This document shows, one piece after another, positions 51,174-59,630 of a stretch of 64,000 nt of DNA (the first letter of the stretch is position 1; the number at the start of each line of letters is the position of its first letter). A program made the translations under genes and the position numbers. The notes below the pieces were generated by a model that saw only the letters and a list, made by a program, of their open reading frames with translations, made no database searches and had not been told where the DNA came from. The DNA lies in contig NZ_JACJRU010000004.1 of NCBI RefSeq assembly GCF_014697425.1, positions 62,001 through 126,000 of the forward strand, given 5' to 3'. The DNA comes from Nostoc sp. FACHB-110. GTDB lineage: Bacteria; Cyanobacteriota; Cyanobacteriia; Cyanobacteriales; Nostocaceae.

Positions 51174-52211
51174 GTGGAAAATACGCTTGGATTAGAGATT
51201 ATTGAGGTAGTAGAACAAGCCGCGATCGCATCCGCTAAGTGGATGGGTAAAGGCGAAAAAAACACAGCCGACCAAGTAGCAGTAGAAGCAATGCGGGAGC
51301 GCATGAATAAAATCTATATGCGCGGTCGCATCGTGATTGGAGAAGGGGAACGTGATGACGCTCCCATGCTGTATATCGGTGAAGAAGTTGGTATCTGTAC
51401 CCGTGAAGATGCCAAAGAATTGTGTAATCCAGATGAGTTAGTCGAAATTGACATCGCCGTAGACCCCTGCGAAGGTACAAACTTGGTAGCATACGGACAG
51501 CCTGGTTCAATGGCTGTGTTGGCAATTTCTGAAAAAGGTGGCTTGTTTGCTGCACCTGACTTCTACATGAAGAAACTCGCAGCACCCCCAGCAGCTAAAG
51601 GCAAAGTTGACATTAACAAGTCAGCTACCGAAAACCTCAAAATTCTCTCTGAGTGTCTAGATCGCGCGATTGATGAACTCGTAGTAGTCGTCATGAAACG
51701 CGAACGCCACAACGACTTGATTAAAGAAATCCGCGATGCTGGCGCTAGAGTCCAACTCATTTCTGATGGTGACGTAGGCGCTGCAATATCTTGTGGTTTT
51801 GCGGGAACAAATATCCATGCCTTAATGGGTATTGGTGCTGCACCCGAAGGTGTGATTTCTGCGGCGGCTATGCGGGCTATGGGTGGACATTTCCAAGGCC
51901 AATTGATCTACGATCCAGCTGTAGTCAAAACAGGTCTCATAGGCGAAAGCAAAGAAGCGAACATTGAGCGTTTGCAATCTATGAACATCACTGACCCTGA
52001 TAAGGTCTACGATGCTCATGAACTCGCATCTGGTGAAAATGTGCTATTTGCTGCTTGCGGTATTACCTCTGGTAACTTGATGAACGGTGTTCGGTTCTTC
52101 CACGGTGGTGCAAGAACTCAAAGCTTGGTTATTTCTAGCCAGTCTCAGACAGCTAGATTCGTCGATACAATCCACATGTTCGACCAGCCTAAGACTCTGC
52201 AATTGCACTAG
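51174..52211 (+). CDS. glpX: class II fructose-1,6-bisphosphatase/sedoheptulose-1,7-bisphosphatase
   Basis: A 345-residue GlpX-type enzyme, the bifunctional FBPase/SBPase of the cyanobacterial Calvin cycle. It begins at GTG with GAGAGGGGG seven bases upstream. Motifs [63 protein letters not shown] and [22 protein letters not shown] match the family. In Synechocystis the homologue is tetrameric and redox- and AMP-regulated (established). A heptamer-rich spacer separates it from hemA. Confidence 0.94.
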   Translation: MENTLGLEIIEVVEQAAIASAKWMGKGEKNTADQVAVEAMRERMNKIYMRGRIVIGEGERDDAPMLYIGEEVGICTREDAKELCNPDELVEIDIAVDPCEGTNLVAYGQPGSMAVLAISEKGGLFAAPDFYMKKLAAPPAAKGKVDINKSATENLKILSECLDRAIDELVVVVMKRERHNDLIKEIRDAGARVQLISDGDVGAAISCGFAGTNIHALMGIGAAPEGVISAAAMRAMGGHFQGQLIYDPAVVKTGLIGESKEANIERLQSMNITDPDKVYDAHELASGENVLFAACGITSGNLMNGVRFFHGGARTQSLVISSQSQTARFVDTIHMFDQPKTLQLH

Positions 52212-52236
52212 AAACTCAGGGAGTAGGGAGAGAGAT

Positions 52237-52308
52237 TCATTAAGTCAAAAGTAAAAAGTAAAAAGTAAAAAATATTTTTGTTTTTTACTTTTGCCTTTTG
52301 ACTTTTTA
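52237..52308. repeat. AAAAGTA-type heptamer repeats forming an inverted repeat
   Basis: Direct AAAAAGT units at 52246-52272 are followed by a TTTTTTACTTTTGCC arm, so the tract can fold into a long AT hairpin between glpX and hemA. Short tandem repeats with an inverted copy could act as a terminator. Confidence 0.7.
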
Positions 52309-52356
52309 CTTCCACTCCCCAATTGTTAATAACCCATTATTAATTGTTGATAAGAA

Positions 52357-53643
52357 ATGAATATTGCAGTGGTGGGGTTAAGCCATAAAACAGCCCCAGT
52401 CGAAGTTAGAGAAAAGCTGAGTATTCCAGAACCACAAACTGAAAGTGCGATCGCTAATTTAACTAGTTATCCCCACATTGACGAAGTAGCCATACTCAGC
52501 ACTTGCAACCGTCTGGAAATTTACATTGTCGCCAGCGAAACTGACCAAGGTGTGCGCGAAGTTACTCAATTTCTTTCAGAACACAGCAAATTACCTGTCG
52601 CTTCTTTAAGACAACACCTATTTGTCTTGCTGCACGAAGATGCTGTTATGCACGTTATGAGAGTAGCAGCAGGCTTAGATAGTTTGGTGCTAGGAGAAGG
52701 ACAAATTCTGGCTCAGGTGAAAAATACTCACAAACTGGGACAGCAATACAACGGTATCAAAACAATTTTGAATCGATTATTTAAACAAGCAATTACAGCT
52801 GGTAAGCGAGTACGTACCGAAACCAGTATTGGGACTGGTGCTGTCTCTATTAGTTCGGCGGCTGTGGAATTGGCACAAATCAAAGTCGCTAATTTGGCGG
52901 CTTGTCGCGTGGCAATTCTCGGTGCTGGCAAAATGTCGCGGTTGCTAGTACAGCATTTAGTTTCTAAAGGTGCAAACCAAATTAGCATTGTCAATCGCTC
53001 ACGCGATCGCGCCGAAGAATTAGCACAGCAGTTCGCAGAACACCCCATCCGCACCCATCTGCTGGGGGAAATGATGACTGTAATTTCCGAAAGTGATTTA
53101 GTATTTACAAGTACATCGGCAACCGAGCCAATACTTGACCGTGCCAAGTTAGAAGTAGTTTTAGAACCTGGCCGTCCTTTAATGTTATTTGACATTTCTG
53201 TGCCGCGTAACGTTCACTCAGATGTCAATGAACTGGCAAATGTCCAGGCGTTTAACGTCGATGATTTAAAAGCAGTAGTCGCACAAAACTACGAAAGTCG
53301 CCGCAAAATGGCTCAAGAAGCCGAAAAACTTTTAGATGAAGAAGTAGAAGCTTTTGATGTTTGGTGGCGCAGTTTAGAAACTGTCTCTACTATTAGTTGT
53401 CTGCGAAACAAAATCGAAACTATCCGCGAGCAAGAATTGGAAAAAGCTTTGTCGCGCTTGGGTTCGGAATTTGGTGACAAACATCAAGAAGTAATTGAGG
53501 CTTTAACAAGAGGCATTGTTAACAAAATTTTACACGATCCGATGGTGCAATTGCGAGCGCAACAGGATGTAGAGGCAAGACGACGTTGTATGCAGACGTT
53601 ACAAATGTTGTTTAATCTGGATGTGGAACAGCAGTTTGGTTAA
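52357..53643 (+). CDS. hemA: glutamyl-tRNA reductase
   Basis: A 428-residue GluTR, the first enzyme of tetrapyrrole synthesis by the C5 route, so supplying chlorophyll, heme, bilins and corrinoids. The catalytic Cys50 is in [28 protein letters not shown] and [17 protein letters not shown] are signatures, and [14 protein letters not shown] is the NADPH site. The C-terminal dimerisation helix ends in [21 protein letters not shown]. It is preceded by a repeat spacer and probably has its own promoter. Confidence 0.96.
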   Translation: MNIAVVGLSHKTAPVEVREKLSIPEPQTESAIANLTSYPHIDEVAILSTCNRLEIYIVASETDQGVREVTQFLSEHSKLPVASLRQHLFVLLHEDAVMHVMRVAAGLDSLVLGEGQILAQVKNTHKLGQQYNGIKTILNRLFKQAITAGKRVRTETSIGTGAVSISSAAVELAQIKVANLAACRVAILGAGKMSRLLVQHLVSKGANQISIVNRSRDRAEELAQQFAEHPIRTHLLGEMMTVISESDLVFTSTSATEPILDRAKLEVVLEPGRPLMLFDISVPRNVHSDVNELANVQAFNVDDLKAVVAQNYESRRKMAQEAEKLLDEEVEAFDVWWRSLETVSTISCLRNKIETIREQELEKALSRLGSEFGDKHQEVIEALTRGIVNKILHDPMVQLRAQQDVEARRRCMQTLQMLFNLDVEQQFG

Positions 53644-53729
53644 TTGAGATTGTAGGGGTGTGTGATGCGATCGCATCACACACCACTGATAAGTGTTAGA
53701 GGTAAAATCCCCTTTTTTCAGCTAGATAA

Positions 53730-55202
53730 TTAGGCTGTTAGTCCTATAGCTGAACCATAGAGAATATTGACTATACCTGCATTGCTAATTGAACCAACAT
53801 CTTCACCAGGAACACCTATAGCTAAGTCAGCAAAGCCATCGTTATTAAAATCACCAACTGTCAAACTAGATCCAAAGTAATCAGAGGCTTCTGCCACATC
53901 CCCAATGCCAGGGCTGTCTTGATGCCAAATTTGGTTACCTATACTAGTTAGCCCAGTGTTTGAGCCGTAGATGACATTCACCGCGCCAGCACCGCTAATT
54001 GTACCAACTGTCTCATAAGGTACACCTATAGCCAAGTCATCCTTACCATCACCATTGAAATCACCCACTGCAAGACTGGTTCCAAAGCCATCAAATGCTT
54101 CTGCTGCACCCTGAATGCCTGGACTGTCTTGATGCCAAATTTGGTTACCTGTACTAGTCAGACCAGTATTTGAGCCGTAGATCACATTCACTGCACCAGC
54201 ATTGATGATTGTACCAATATCTTCATAAAGTACACCTATAGCCAAGTCATCCTTACCATCACCATTGAAATCACCTACCGCCAAACTGTTACTAAAGTAA
54301 TCAGATTTTTCTGCTACACCCTGAATGCCAGGGCTGTCTTGATGCCAAATTTGGTTCCCACTACTAGTTAGACCAGTATTTGAGCCGTAGATGACATTCA
54401 CCGCACCAGCACCAATGATTGTACCAACTGTCTCAAAAAGGACACCTATAGCCAAGTCATCCTTACCATCACCATTGAAATCACCTACCGCCAAACTGTT
54501 ACTAAAGTAATCAGATTTTTCTGCTACACCCTGAATTCCAGGGCTGTCTTGATGCCAAATTTGGTTACCTGTACTAGTCAGACCAGTATTTGAGCCGTAG
54601 ATCACATTCACTGCACCAGCATTGATGATTGTACCAACATCTTCATAAAGGACACCTATAGCCAAGTCATCCTTACCATCACCATTGAAATCACCTACCG
54701 CTAAACTTCTACCAAAGCTATCGTATGCTTCTGCTACACCAGCAATGCCAGGGCTGTCTTGATGCCACAATTGGTTCTTAGTACTAGTCAGACCAGTATT
54801 TGAACCGTAGATGACATTCACCGCACCAGCATCGATGATTGTACCAACATCTTCATAAAGTACACCTATAGCCAAGTCATCTTTACCATCACCGTTAAAG
54901 TCTCCCACCGCTAAACTTTTACTAAAGTAATCAGATGTTTCTGCTACACCCTGAATGCCAGGGCTGTCCTGATGCCAAATTTGGTTCCCACTACTAGTCA
55001 GACCAATATTTGAGCCGTAGATCACATTTACTGCACCAGCATTTTTGACCGTACCAACTGTCTCAAAAAGGACACCTATAGCCAAGTCATCCTTACCATC
55101 ACCATTGAAATCACCTACTGTAAGACTGGTTCCAAATTGATCATATGCTTCTGCTACGCCCTCAATGCCAGTAATGTTTTGATGCCAAATTTGGTTTTTC
55201 AT
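53730..55202 (-). CDS. seven-repeat FG-GAP (integrin-like beta-propeller) protein
   Basis: A 490-residue protein made of seven nearly identical 70-residue FG-GAP repeats, 7 x 70 = 490 exactly, with the unit NQIWHQDSPGIQGVAEKSDY...SLAVGDFNGDGKDDLAIGV. Each carries the Ca-binding loop DFNGDGKDDLAIG. It would form a complete seven-bladed propeller, as in integrin alpha chains. The repeats are also very alike at the DNA level, implying recent duplication. No signal peptide or RTX export tail is visible, so export is unclear. The frame extends one codon to a TTG, but ATG at 55202 with AGAGGT upstream is the start. The C-terminal copy is the most divergent (VPGEDVGSISNAGIVNILYG). Confidence 0.92.
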   Translation of the reverse strand: MKNQIWHQNITGIEGVAEAYDQFGTSLTVGDFNGDGKDDLAIGVLFETVGTVKNAGAVNVIYGSNIGLTSSGNQIWHQDSPGIQGVAETSDYFSKSLAVGDFNGDGKDDLAIGVLYEDVGTIIDAGAVNVIYGSNTGLTSTKNQLWHQDSPGIAGVAEAYDSFGRSLAVGDFNGDGKDDLAIGVLYEDVGTIINAGAVNVIYGSNTGLTSTGNQIWHQDSPGIQGVAEKSDYFSNSLAVGDFNGDGKDDLAIGVLFETVGTIIGAGAVNVIYGSNTGLTSSGNQIWHQDSPGIQGVAEKSDYFSNSLAVGDFNGDGKDDLAIGVLYEDIGTIINAGAVNVIYGSNTGLTSTGNQIWHQDSPGIQGAAEAFDGFGTSLAVGDFNGDGKDDLAIGVPYETVGTISGAGAVNVIYGSNTGLTSIGNQIWHQDSPGIGDVAEASDYFGSSLTVGDFNNDGFADLAIGVPGEDVGSISNAGIVNILYGSAIGLTA

Positions 55203-55721
55203 CAATAGTCAACCTCTAAAAAATAGTGGTGGGATCTGCAAATTGCTGCTTTATATAGCACACGACTTACGCAAAAATGACGTAACTCCGTCATTACGAG
55301 CGATAGCGAAGTAATCCCCCCTGACGTTGGGATAGCTTCACTACAACTCCTTTCCGGTCGCCATGACAATATCGGCATTGCGTAAGTCCCATAGCAGAGT
55401 GAATACTTCATGAACACCTTTTGTTTTCTCTTTGTGCCTCCGTATTCACAAAGTTCTGATGCCCACAGCAAGCCAACCGTATTAAACACAGGCACTTACT
55501 TCGCTAAAGTAAGTCTCTGTAGCCTCCACGGCTGTAGCCGCATAGGATACTTCTCTGTATGGTTTGTTAAAAAATAAATTTTTACTGTTGAGATAAGATT
55601 GCTATGTCAGCAATTCTCTTCTGTAATTGGTAATTTTACGGAATTTTCTAGCTATATCTACGAAATTAACAATTTTTAACTGTAATAACCTGCAAAAAGG
55701 TATTTTTTTCGGGAAAATCCT
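55203..55721. other. intergenic with MITE-like element
   Basis: About 520 bases upstream of the FG-GAP gene. It holds the inverted-repeat element 55264-55388. A 97-residue frame on the minus strand overlapping it has no family signature and is not called. Repeat wording (GTAGCCTCCACGGCTGTAGC) occurs near 55520. Confidence 0.5.
55264..55388. mobile_element. 125-bp MITE-like element
   Basis: GACTTACGCAA (55264-55274) and TTGCGTAAGTC (55378-55388) are perfect 11-bp inverted ends. The interior holds TCATTACGAGCGATAGCGAA, a wording recurring in Nostoc-type genomes. The ends are of the same GACTTACG family as the element at 36536-36634 although the interiors differ. No coding capacity. Confidence 0.65.
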
Positions 55722-55940
55722 TTATAAAAGAGGTCTAGTTCTTGCCTGATAATCCATTAACGCGCCTTGACTAATTACAGTCCGCCCATTCCTTCTGTAG
55801 GTGGGAATTTTTCCTTTTTGCAGAGCCAGATATAAAGTACTTTGGTCTACACCCAAGAATCGCGCAGCTTGTACTAGTGAAGTACCCTGCCTGAGCCTAC
55901 TCCCTTTCCGTCTCTTTCTGCTTGATAAGGGTCGCATCAT
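55722..55940 (-). CDS. excisionase-like helix-turn-helix protein
   Basis: About 72 residues with a MerR/excisionase-type HTH (SLVQAARFLGVDQSTLYLALQKGKIPTYRRNGRTVISQGALMDYQARTRPLL). The N-terminus MMRPLSSRKRRKGSRLRQ is strongly basic. The open frame continues 35 codons further, hydrophobic and unlike the family, so the ATG at 55940 (or 55937) is preferred. Such proteins are common as Xis of integrating elements or DNA-binding partners of toxin systems. No integrase gene is beside it. It is divergent from the ArsR gene. Confidence 0.65.
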   Translation of the reverse strand: MMRPLSSRKRRKGSRLRQGTSLVQAARFLGVDQSTLYLALQKGKIPTYRRNGRTVISQGALMDYQARTRPLL

Positions 55941-56112
55941 GGCTAAATGTAAAGAACAACTTAAGAAATCACGACTTGTTTTGAAACAAATCGCAAAATT
56001 AACAATAATTAAAAATGCACAGAAAAGTGACCTCTGCTGCATCACAGGAGGACAGCAATACTAATTTGATTTCGTTCTAATTAGATCGGGGTCGAATTAA
56101 TTATAACAAATT

Positions 56113-56712
56113 ATGAAAAAAGAGCAATTTCAGACTCTACTGCAATTTTTCAAAGTTTTGGCGGACGAAAGCCGATTGAAGATTGTAGGTATTCTGGCAA
56201 ATCAGGAGTGTAGCGTGGAAGAATTAGCAGCACTCATGCAACTTAAAGAACCGACGGTATCTCATCATTTAGCGAAACTAAAAGAAGTAAATTTGGTGAC
56301 TATGCGTCCTGATGGTAACAGCCGATTGTATCAGCTTGATAATAAAGCCTTAGAAAACATGAGCAAGGAGATTTTCACGCCCGAGAAGATAGCTTCGATA
56401 ATTGAGCATATCGATACTGAAGCTTGGGAAAGCAAAGTTTTGCATAATTATCTAGAAATCAGCCCAAACAGTTTGGAGGTAGTTCCGCGCCTCAAGGAAA
56501 TCCCCACTAATCGTAAAAAGCGTTTAGTAATTCTCAAATGGTTAGCGAGTAAATTTGAGCCAGGCGTTAAATACTCAGAACAGATGGTAAACGAAATTCT
56601 GGGTCGTTATCATCCTGACTACCTGACGTTGCAACGGGAATTAATTAGTTACAAATTAATTCGGCAAGAAGATAGGATTTATTTAAGTAATCGACAGACA
56701 GGAGAAAGATAA
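56113..56712 (+). CDS. ArsR-type regulator with DUF2087 domain
   Basis: A 199-residue regulator. Residues about 5-90 form an ArsR winged helix (LQFFKVLADESRLKIVGILANQECSVEELAALMQLKEPTVSHHLAKLKEVNLVTMRPDGNSRLYQL). Residues about 115-190 are DUF2087 (RLKEIPTNRKKRLVILKWLASKFEPGVKYSEQMVNEILGRYHPDYLTLQRELISYKLI). The two-cysteine metal site of classic ArsR is not present (ANQECSVEE only). The DUF2087 combination is common in Firmicutes and cyanobacteria. The effector is unknown. A terminator hairpin follows. Confidence 0.88.
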   Translation: MKKEQFQTLLQFFKVLADESRLKIVGILANQECSVEELAALMQLKEPTVSHHLAKLKEVNLVTMRPDGNSRLYQLDNKALENMSKEIFTPEKIASIIEHIDTEAWESKVLHNYLEISPNSLEVVPRLKEIPTNRKKRLVILKWLASKFEPGVKYSEQMVNEILGRYHPDYLTLQRELISYKLIRQEDRIYLSNRQTGER

Positions 56713-56750
56713 CTTTTATGTCGTGTCTGTTGAGGCTAGGTGTAGGGATA

Positions 56751-56775
56751 AAAAAAGGTGTATAAACACCCTTTT
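56751..56775. terminator. terminator between convergent genes
   Basis: GGTGT (56757-56761) pairs with ACACC (56766-56770), flanked by AAAAAA and CTTTTAC, so the stem extends with A-T pairs. It separates the ArsR gene and the oppositely oriented livG. Confidence 0.7.
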
Positions 56776-56817
56776 ACTCTTACCTAAACCCGCCGCAAAA
56801 ATATGCTTATAGGTACT

Positions 56818-57600
56818 TCACTTTCCTAAATAAGCTTCTAGTACTTGGGAATTGGTTTGAATTTCGCTGGGAGTACCATCAGCTAAATTTTGACCTTCAG
56901 CCAGTACCCAAACGCGATCGCACAAGGACATAATCACGTCCATATTGTGTTCAATAATTAAAAAGGTGAGACCTTCTTGACGGTTCCAAGTGATAATGCG
57001 ATCGCATATATCATCAATTAACCTGGGATTCACCCCGGCTGCTGGTTCATCTAACAAAATTAACTTGGGATTCGTCATCAACGCCCTACCCATTTCCAGC
57101 AGCTTGCGCTGTCCACCAGACAAACCCCCAGCGTATTCGTGGGCTTTATGCGCCAACCCCACAGACTCTAACAAAAACATTGCCCGTTCTTGCAATTCTT
57201 TTTCTTCTTTAGCGATGATGTGGGGTTGTAATTGCACTTGCCAAAAGCTTTCGCCTGTTTGCTTTTGCGCTGCCAATAGCATATTTTCTAACACCGACAA
57301 CCGCGAAAGAGTTCGCGCTACTTGAAAAGTGCGGACTAATCCCTGCTGGGCAATTTGGTATGGCTGTAACTGCTGAATTTGTTCCCCGTCAAACATGACT
57401 CGTCCTTTATCTGGCCGAATGAAGTTGGAAAGTAAGTTAAATAAAGTCGTTTTACCCGCACCATTGGGGCCAATCAACCCAGTAATGCTACTTTTAGGAA
57501 CTTCAATTTTTGCCTCATTGACTGCTTTGATACCGCCAAAACTTTTACAAAGTCCAGAGGCTGCTAATAAAGGAAGTGGCGATGATTGGTTATTTACCAA
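56818..57600 (-). CDS. branched-chain/neutral amino acid ABC transporter ATPase (LivG type)
   Basis: A 260-residue ATPase with Walker A GPNGAGKT, QVARTL after the Q-loop, signature LSGGQRKLLEMGRALM, Walker B LILLDEPAAGVNP and switch IIEHNMD. It belongs to the LivG group. The upstream permease gene (livM type) overlaps its start by 11 bases. In Anabaena the neutral amino acid permease N-I has NatA (ATPase) and NatC (permease) encoded together and the other subunits elsewhere, so these are likely natA and natC, by order and type. Confidence 0.9.
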   Translation of the reverse strand: MVNNQSSPLPLLAASGLCKSFGGIKAVNEAKIEVPKSSITGLIGPNGAGKTTLFNLLSNFIRPDKGRVMFDGEQIQQLQPYQIAQQGLVRTFQVARTLSRLSVLENMLLAAQKQTGESFWQVQLQPHIIAKEEKELQERAMFLLESVGLAHKAHEYAGGLSGGQRKLLEMGRALMTNPKLILLDEPAAGVNPRLIDDICDRIITWNRQEGLTFLIIEHNMDVIMSLCDRVWVLAEGQNLADGTPSEIQTNSQVLEAYLGK

Positions 57601-58723
57601 GGGTGAGTTCCTCCTTTTTCCCTAAGATACCTTGAGGTCGCCAAATCATTAGCACCATCAAAATCAAACCAATTACCATAATCCGAAATGCACCTAGACG
57701 CGCTGTATCGAGGGGAATAATTCTGGGTAGAACTTCTCTGGTAATAGCATCGTAAGCAAAGTAAATAACTGCACCTAAAATTGTGCCGATATTATTACCA
57801 GAACCGCCTAAAATTACCATAATCCAAGCATCGAATGTTAGCTGCGGTTGGAAGTTATCAGGATAAATTGCACTTAATTGCCAAGCAAAGAAAGCACCTG
57901 CCACACCTGCGATCGCACCTCCCAACATTAAAGATTGAATTTTGTACCAAAAAACATTTTTACCCAAAGCTTTTGGGATTTCTTCATCTTCGCGGATTGC
58001 TTTTAATACTCTTCCCCAAGGCGATCGCACTAATATTTCTAATCGCCAAAAAACAAATGCTAATACTAATAGCGACAACAACATAAAACCAGCTTTTGGG
58101 TTGTAATTATACAAACCAATTACGCCAGAAATATAAATAGCTGTCGTTAACAAACCAAAAATAATTCCCACACCAAAGCGTGATGCAAGTTCTTGCTTAG
58201 TCCTAGTTTTTTTAGATGTATCAGCAGCTAATAACCTTTGGGCTGTCCGAATCCATCGCCACAGAACGAAAAAAGTTAAAGCCGCCAACAAAGTCAGCAA
58301 CCCAATCATCACCAAGCGAATTACTAAATTTGGTTCTGATGAAAAAGGAATGGTATAACTTTGTACTCCAAACGCCCCAGATTGCCAAGTATCACCTACA
58401 GGTAATTCTTGGTTATTCACCACCAAGCGAATTAGTTCACCTGTACCAATAGTCACGATCGCCAGATAATCTTCGCGGAGGCGTAAAGTAGCAAAACCAA
58501 TGATCAAACCTAACAAAGCCGCTACCAACGCGCCAATAATGACTGCTATCAGTAACGGAACACCTTTTAAACTTAACAATACTGTTGTGTAAGCTCCCAA
58601 GGTCATAAAAGCAATATGACCAAAGTTAATTAACCCCGTAAAGCCCCACTGTAAATTCAGCCCTAAACCAAACAGGGCAAAAATAGCCGTCGAAATTGCC
58701 AAAAAAATTAAATAATCAACCAT
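57590..58723 (-). CDS. branched-chain/neutral amino acid ABC transporter permease (LivM type)
   Basis: A 377-residue integral membrane protein with about nine helices. GLNLQWGFTGLINFGHIAFMTLGAYT and GRVLKAIREDEEIPKALGKNVFWYKIQSLMLGGAIAGVAGAF are LivM signatures, the EAA-like loop contacting the ATPase. A charged cytoplasmic linker (ADTSKKTRTKQELASRFG) separates the two halves. It overlaps livG, which depends on it. No periplasmic binding-protein gene is adjacent. It may be natC of permease N-I (see livG). Confidence 0.9.
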   Translation of the reverse strand: MVDYLIFLAISTAIFALFGLGLNLQWGFTGLINFGHIAFMTLGAYTTVLLSLKGVPLLIAVIIGALVAALLGLIIGFATLRLREDYLAIVTIGTGELIRLVVNNQELPVGDTWQSGAFGVQSYTIPFSSEPNLVIRLVMIGLLTLLAALTFFVLWRWIRTAQRLLAADTSKKTRTKQELASRFGVGIIFGLLTTAIYISGVIGLYNYNPKAGFMLLSLLVLAFVFWRLEILVRSPWGRVLKAIREDEEIPKALGKNVFWYKIQSLMLGGAIAGVAGAFFAWQLSAIYPDNFQPQLTFDAWIMVILGGSGNNIGTILGAVIYFAYDAITREVLPRIIPLDTARLGAFRIMVIGLILMVLMIWRPQGILGKKEELTLGK

Positions 58724-58757
58724 CTTTAATCAATACTCATAAGTCAATAGTCAAACA

Positions 58758-58810
58758 GCAGCAACTAATAACCTCACACTTCACACTTCATACTTCATAC
58801 TTCACACTTT
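58758..58810. repeat. CACTTCA/CATACTT heptamer tract
   Basis: Alternating CACTTCA and CATACTT units, the same 7-mer family as at 34926 and 45818, lie upstream of the livM gene. Confidence 0.8.
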
Positions 58811-58895
58811 TCCCCAAGATACTACCTCTTCCCGTTCACCATTGCCAATTTTTGGGAACAATAGCCTTGACTTTTGGAACATAGTTTACTGATAT

Positions 58896-59093
58896 ATGAA
58901 TTTGCTGCGGATAAGAATCCATCATTTAATCGAACAATTAGCTGATGAACAACTCCAAAGTGTTTGGGATGACATTCACGCTTTACATTGCGACTTTTAT
59001 ATGCTAGATGCCATTAAAAAAGTCAAGCGATCGCAGCAACCTTGGGATATTTTGACCCATGAAGAAGCGATACAAATCTTAATGTTTTACTGA
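58896..59093 (+). CDS. small protein, possible antitoxin
   Basis: A 65-residue helical protein (MNLLRIRIHHLIEQLADEQL, QSVWDDIHALHCDFYMLDAI, KKVKRSQQPWDILTHEEAIQ, ILMFY). The LIEQLADEQLQSVWDDI start resembles DUF2281/antitoxin-like N-termini, and the charged second half could bind a toxin. A RelE-like toxin frame begins 176 bases downstream. The two are separated by repeats and a small overlapping frame. The antitoxin reading is an inference from position. Confidence 0.5.
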   Translation: MNLLRIRIHHLIEQLADEQLQSVWDDIHALHCDFYMLDAIKKVKRSQQPWDILTHEEAIQILMFY

Positions 59094-59268
59094 TGCAGCG
59101 ATGGAAAAGGGGCTAGAGGCTAGAGGCTAGTATCTAAGTGACAAGCCTTTGTTTTGCACAAAGGAGTGAGCAATGGCTATCAAAACAACACAAAAATTAT
59201 CATTTCTTACACCCTACACCCCTACACCCCTACACCCGTCAGCTAGTCCCTTATAGAGGTGATGCTGA
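59094..59268. repeat. repeat-filled spacer with small ORF
   Basis: GGGGCTAGAGGCTAGAGGCT at about 59112 and CTACACC units at 59210-59240 occupy most of this spacer. Between them AAGGAG precedes an ATG (59173) that opens a 27-codon frame to 59256, whose second half is encoded by the CTACACC repeat (PYTPTPLHPSASPL). Confidence 0.6.
59173..59256 (+). pseudogene. 27-residue frame with strong RBS, disrupted by CTACACC repeat
   Basis: AAGGAG lies 7 bases before ATG at 59173. The first residues MAIKTTQKLSFLT look like an ordinary protein start, after which the frame is only repeat. It may be the remnant of the antitoxin of the following RelE-like gene, truncated by repeat expansion. This is inference. 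Confidence 0.35.
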
Positions 59269-59526
59269 GTGAGTTTAGAAATGCGCTATGCCAGGTCTTT
59301 TTTGGTAGACCTGAAGAGTTTAGAGCCTGCTGCCTATCAGAAGGTGTACGATTTTGTTTTTTTTGAGTTTGCAGAAAAATTGTCGCTACATCACCTGCCT
59401 GAATTGCGACAGCTTGATGGTGATGGCATTTTTCACCGTTTTACCCTCGATGAATATTTAATTGGCATAGAAATTAGAGGAGAAATTGTGAAGTTTCTCC
59501 GGGTCATACCTATGCCGGATGTGTAG
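59269..59526 (+). CDS. RelE/ParE-type toxin-like protein (altered C-terminus)
   Basis: An 85-residue protein starting at GTG with GAGGTGAT 7-14 bases upstream. YARSFLVDLKSLEPAAYQKVYDFVF and ELRQLDGDGIFHRFTLDEYLIGIEIRGEIVKFLRVIPMPDV follow the RelE/ParE superfamily pattern (F.kDlk.l ... yRirv..yrigy.i.g..v.vl.v..r). The usual Arg...Tyr end (hR.diYr) is replaced by IPMPDV, so ribonuclease activity may be lost. Its antitoxin would normally lie directly upstream, where only repeats and a short frame are found. Confidence 0.65.
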   Translation: MSLEMRYARSFLVDLKSLEPAAYQKVYDFVFFEFAEKLSLHHLPELRQLDGDGIFHRFTLDEYLIGIEIRGEIVKFLRVIPMPDV

Positions 59527-59630
59527 ATTGGGGATTAGTTGAACACTTAAAACTGTATAAGGCTAGGCAGGGATGGGTCTGTCCTTACATTAAACTTGTG
59601 TTGGAAGAACAATTTACTTGAGATTTCCCT

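Noticed and set aside
55202..55495. 97-residue minus frame upstream of the FG-GAP gene
   Set aside because: It is mostly the interior of the MITE-like element read through, without any family signature.
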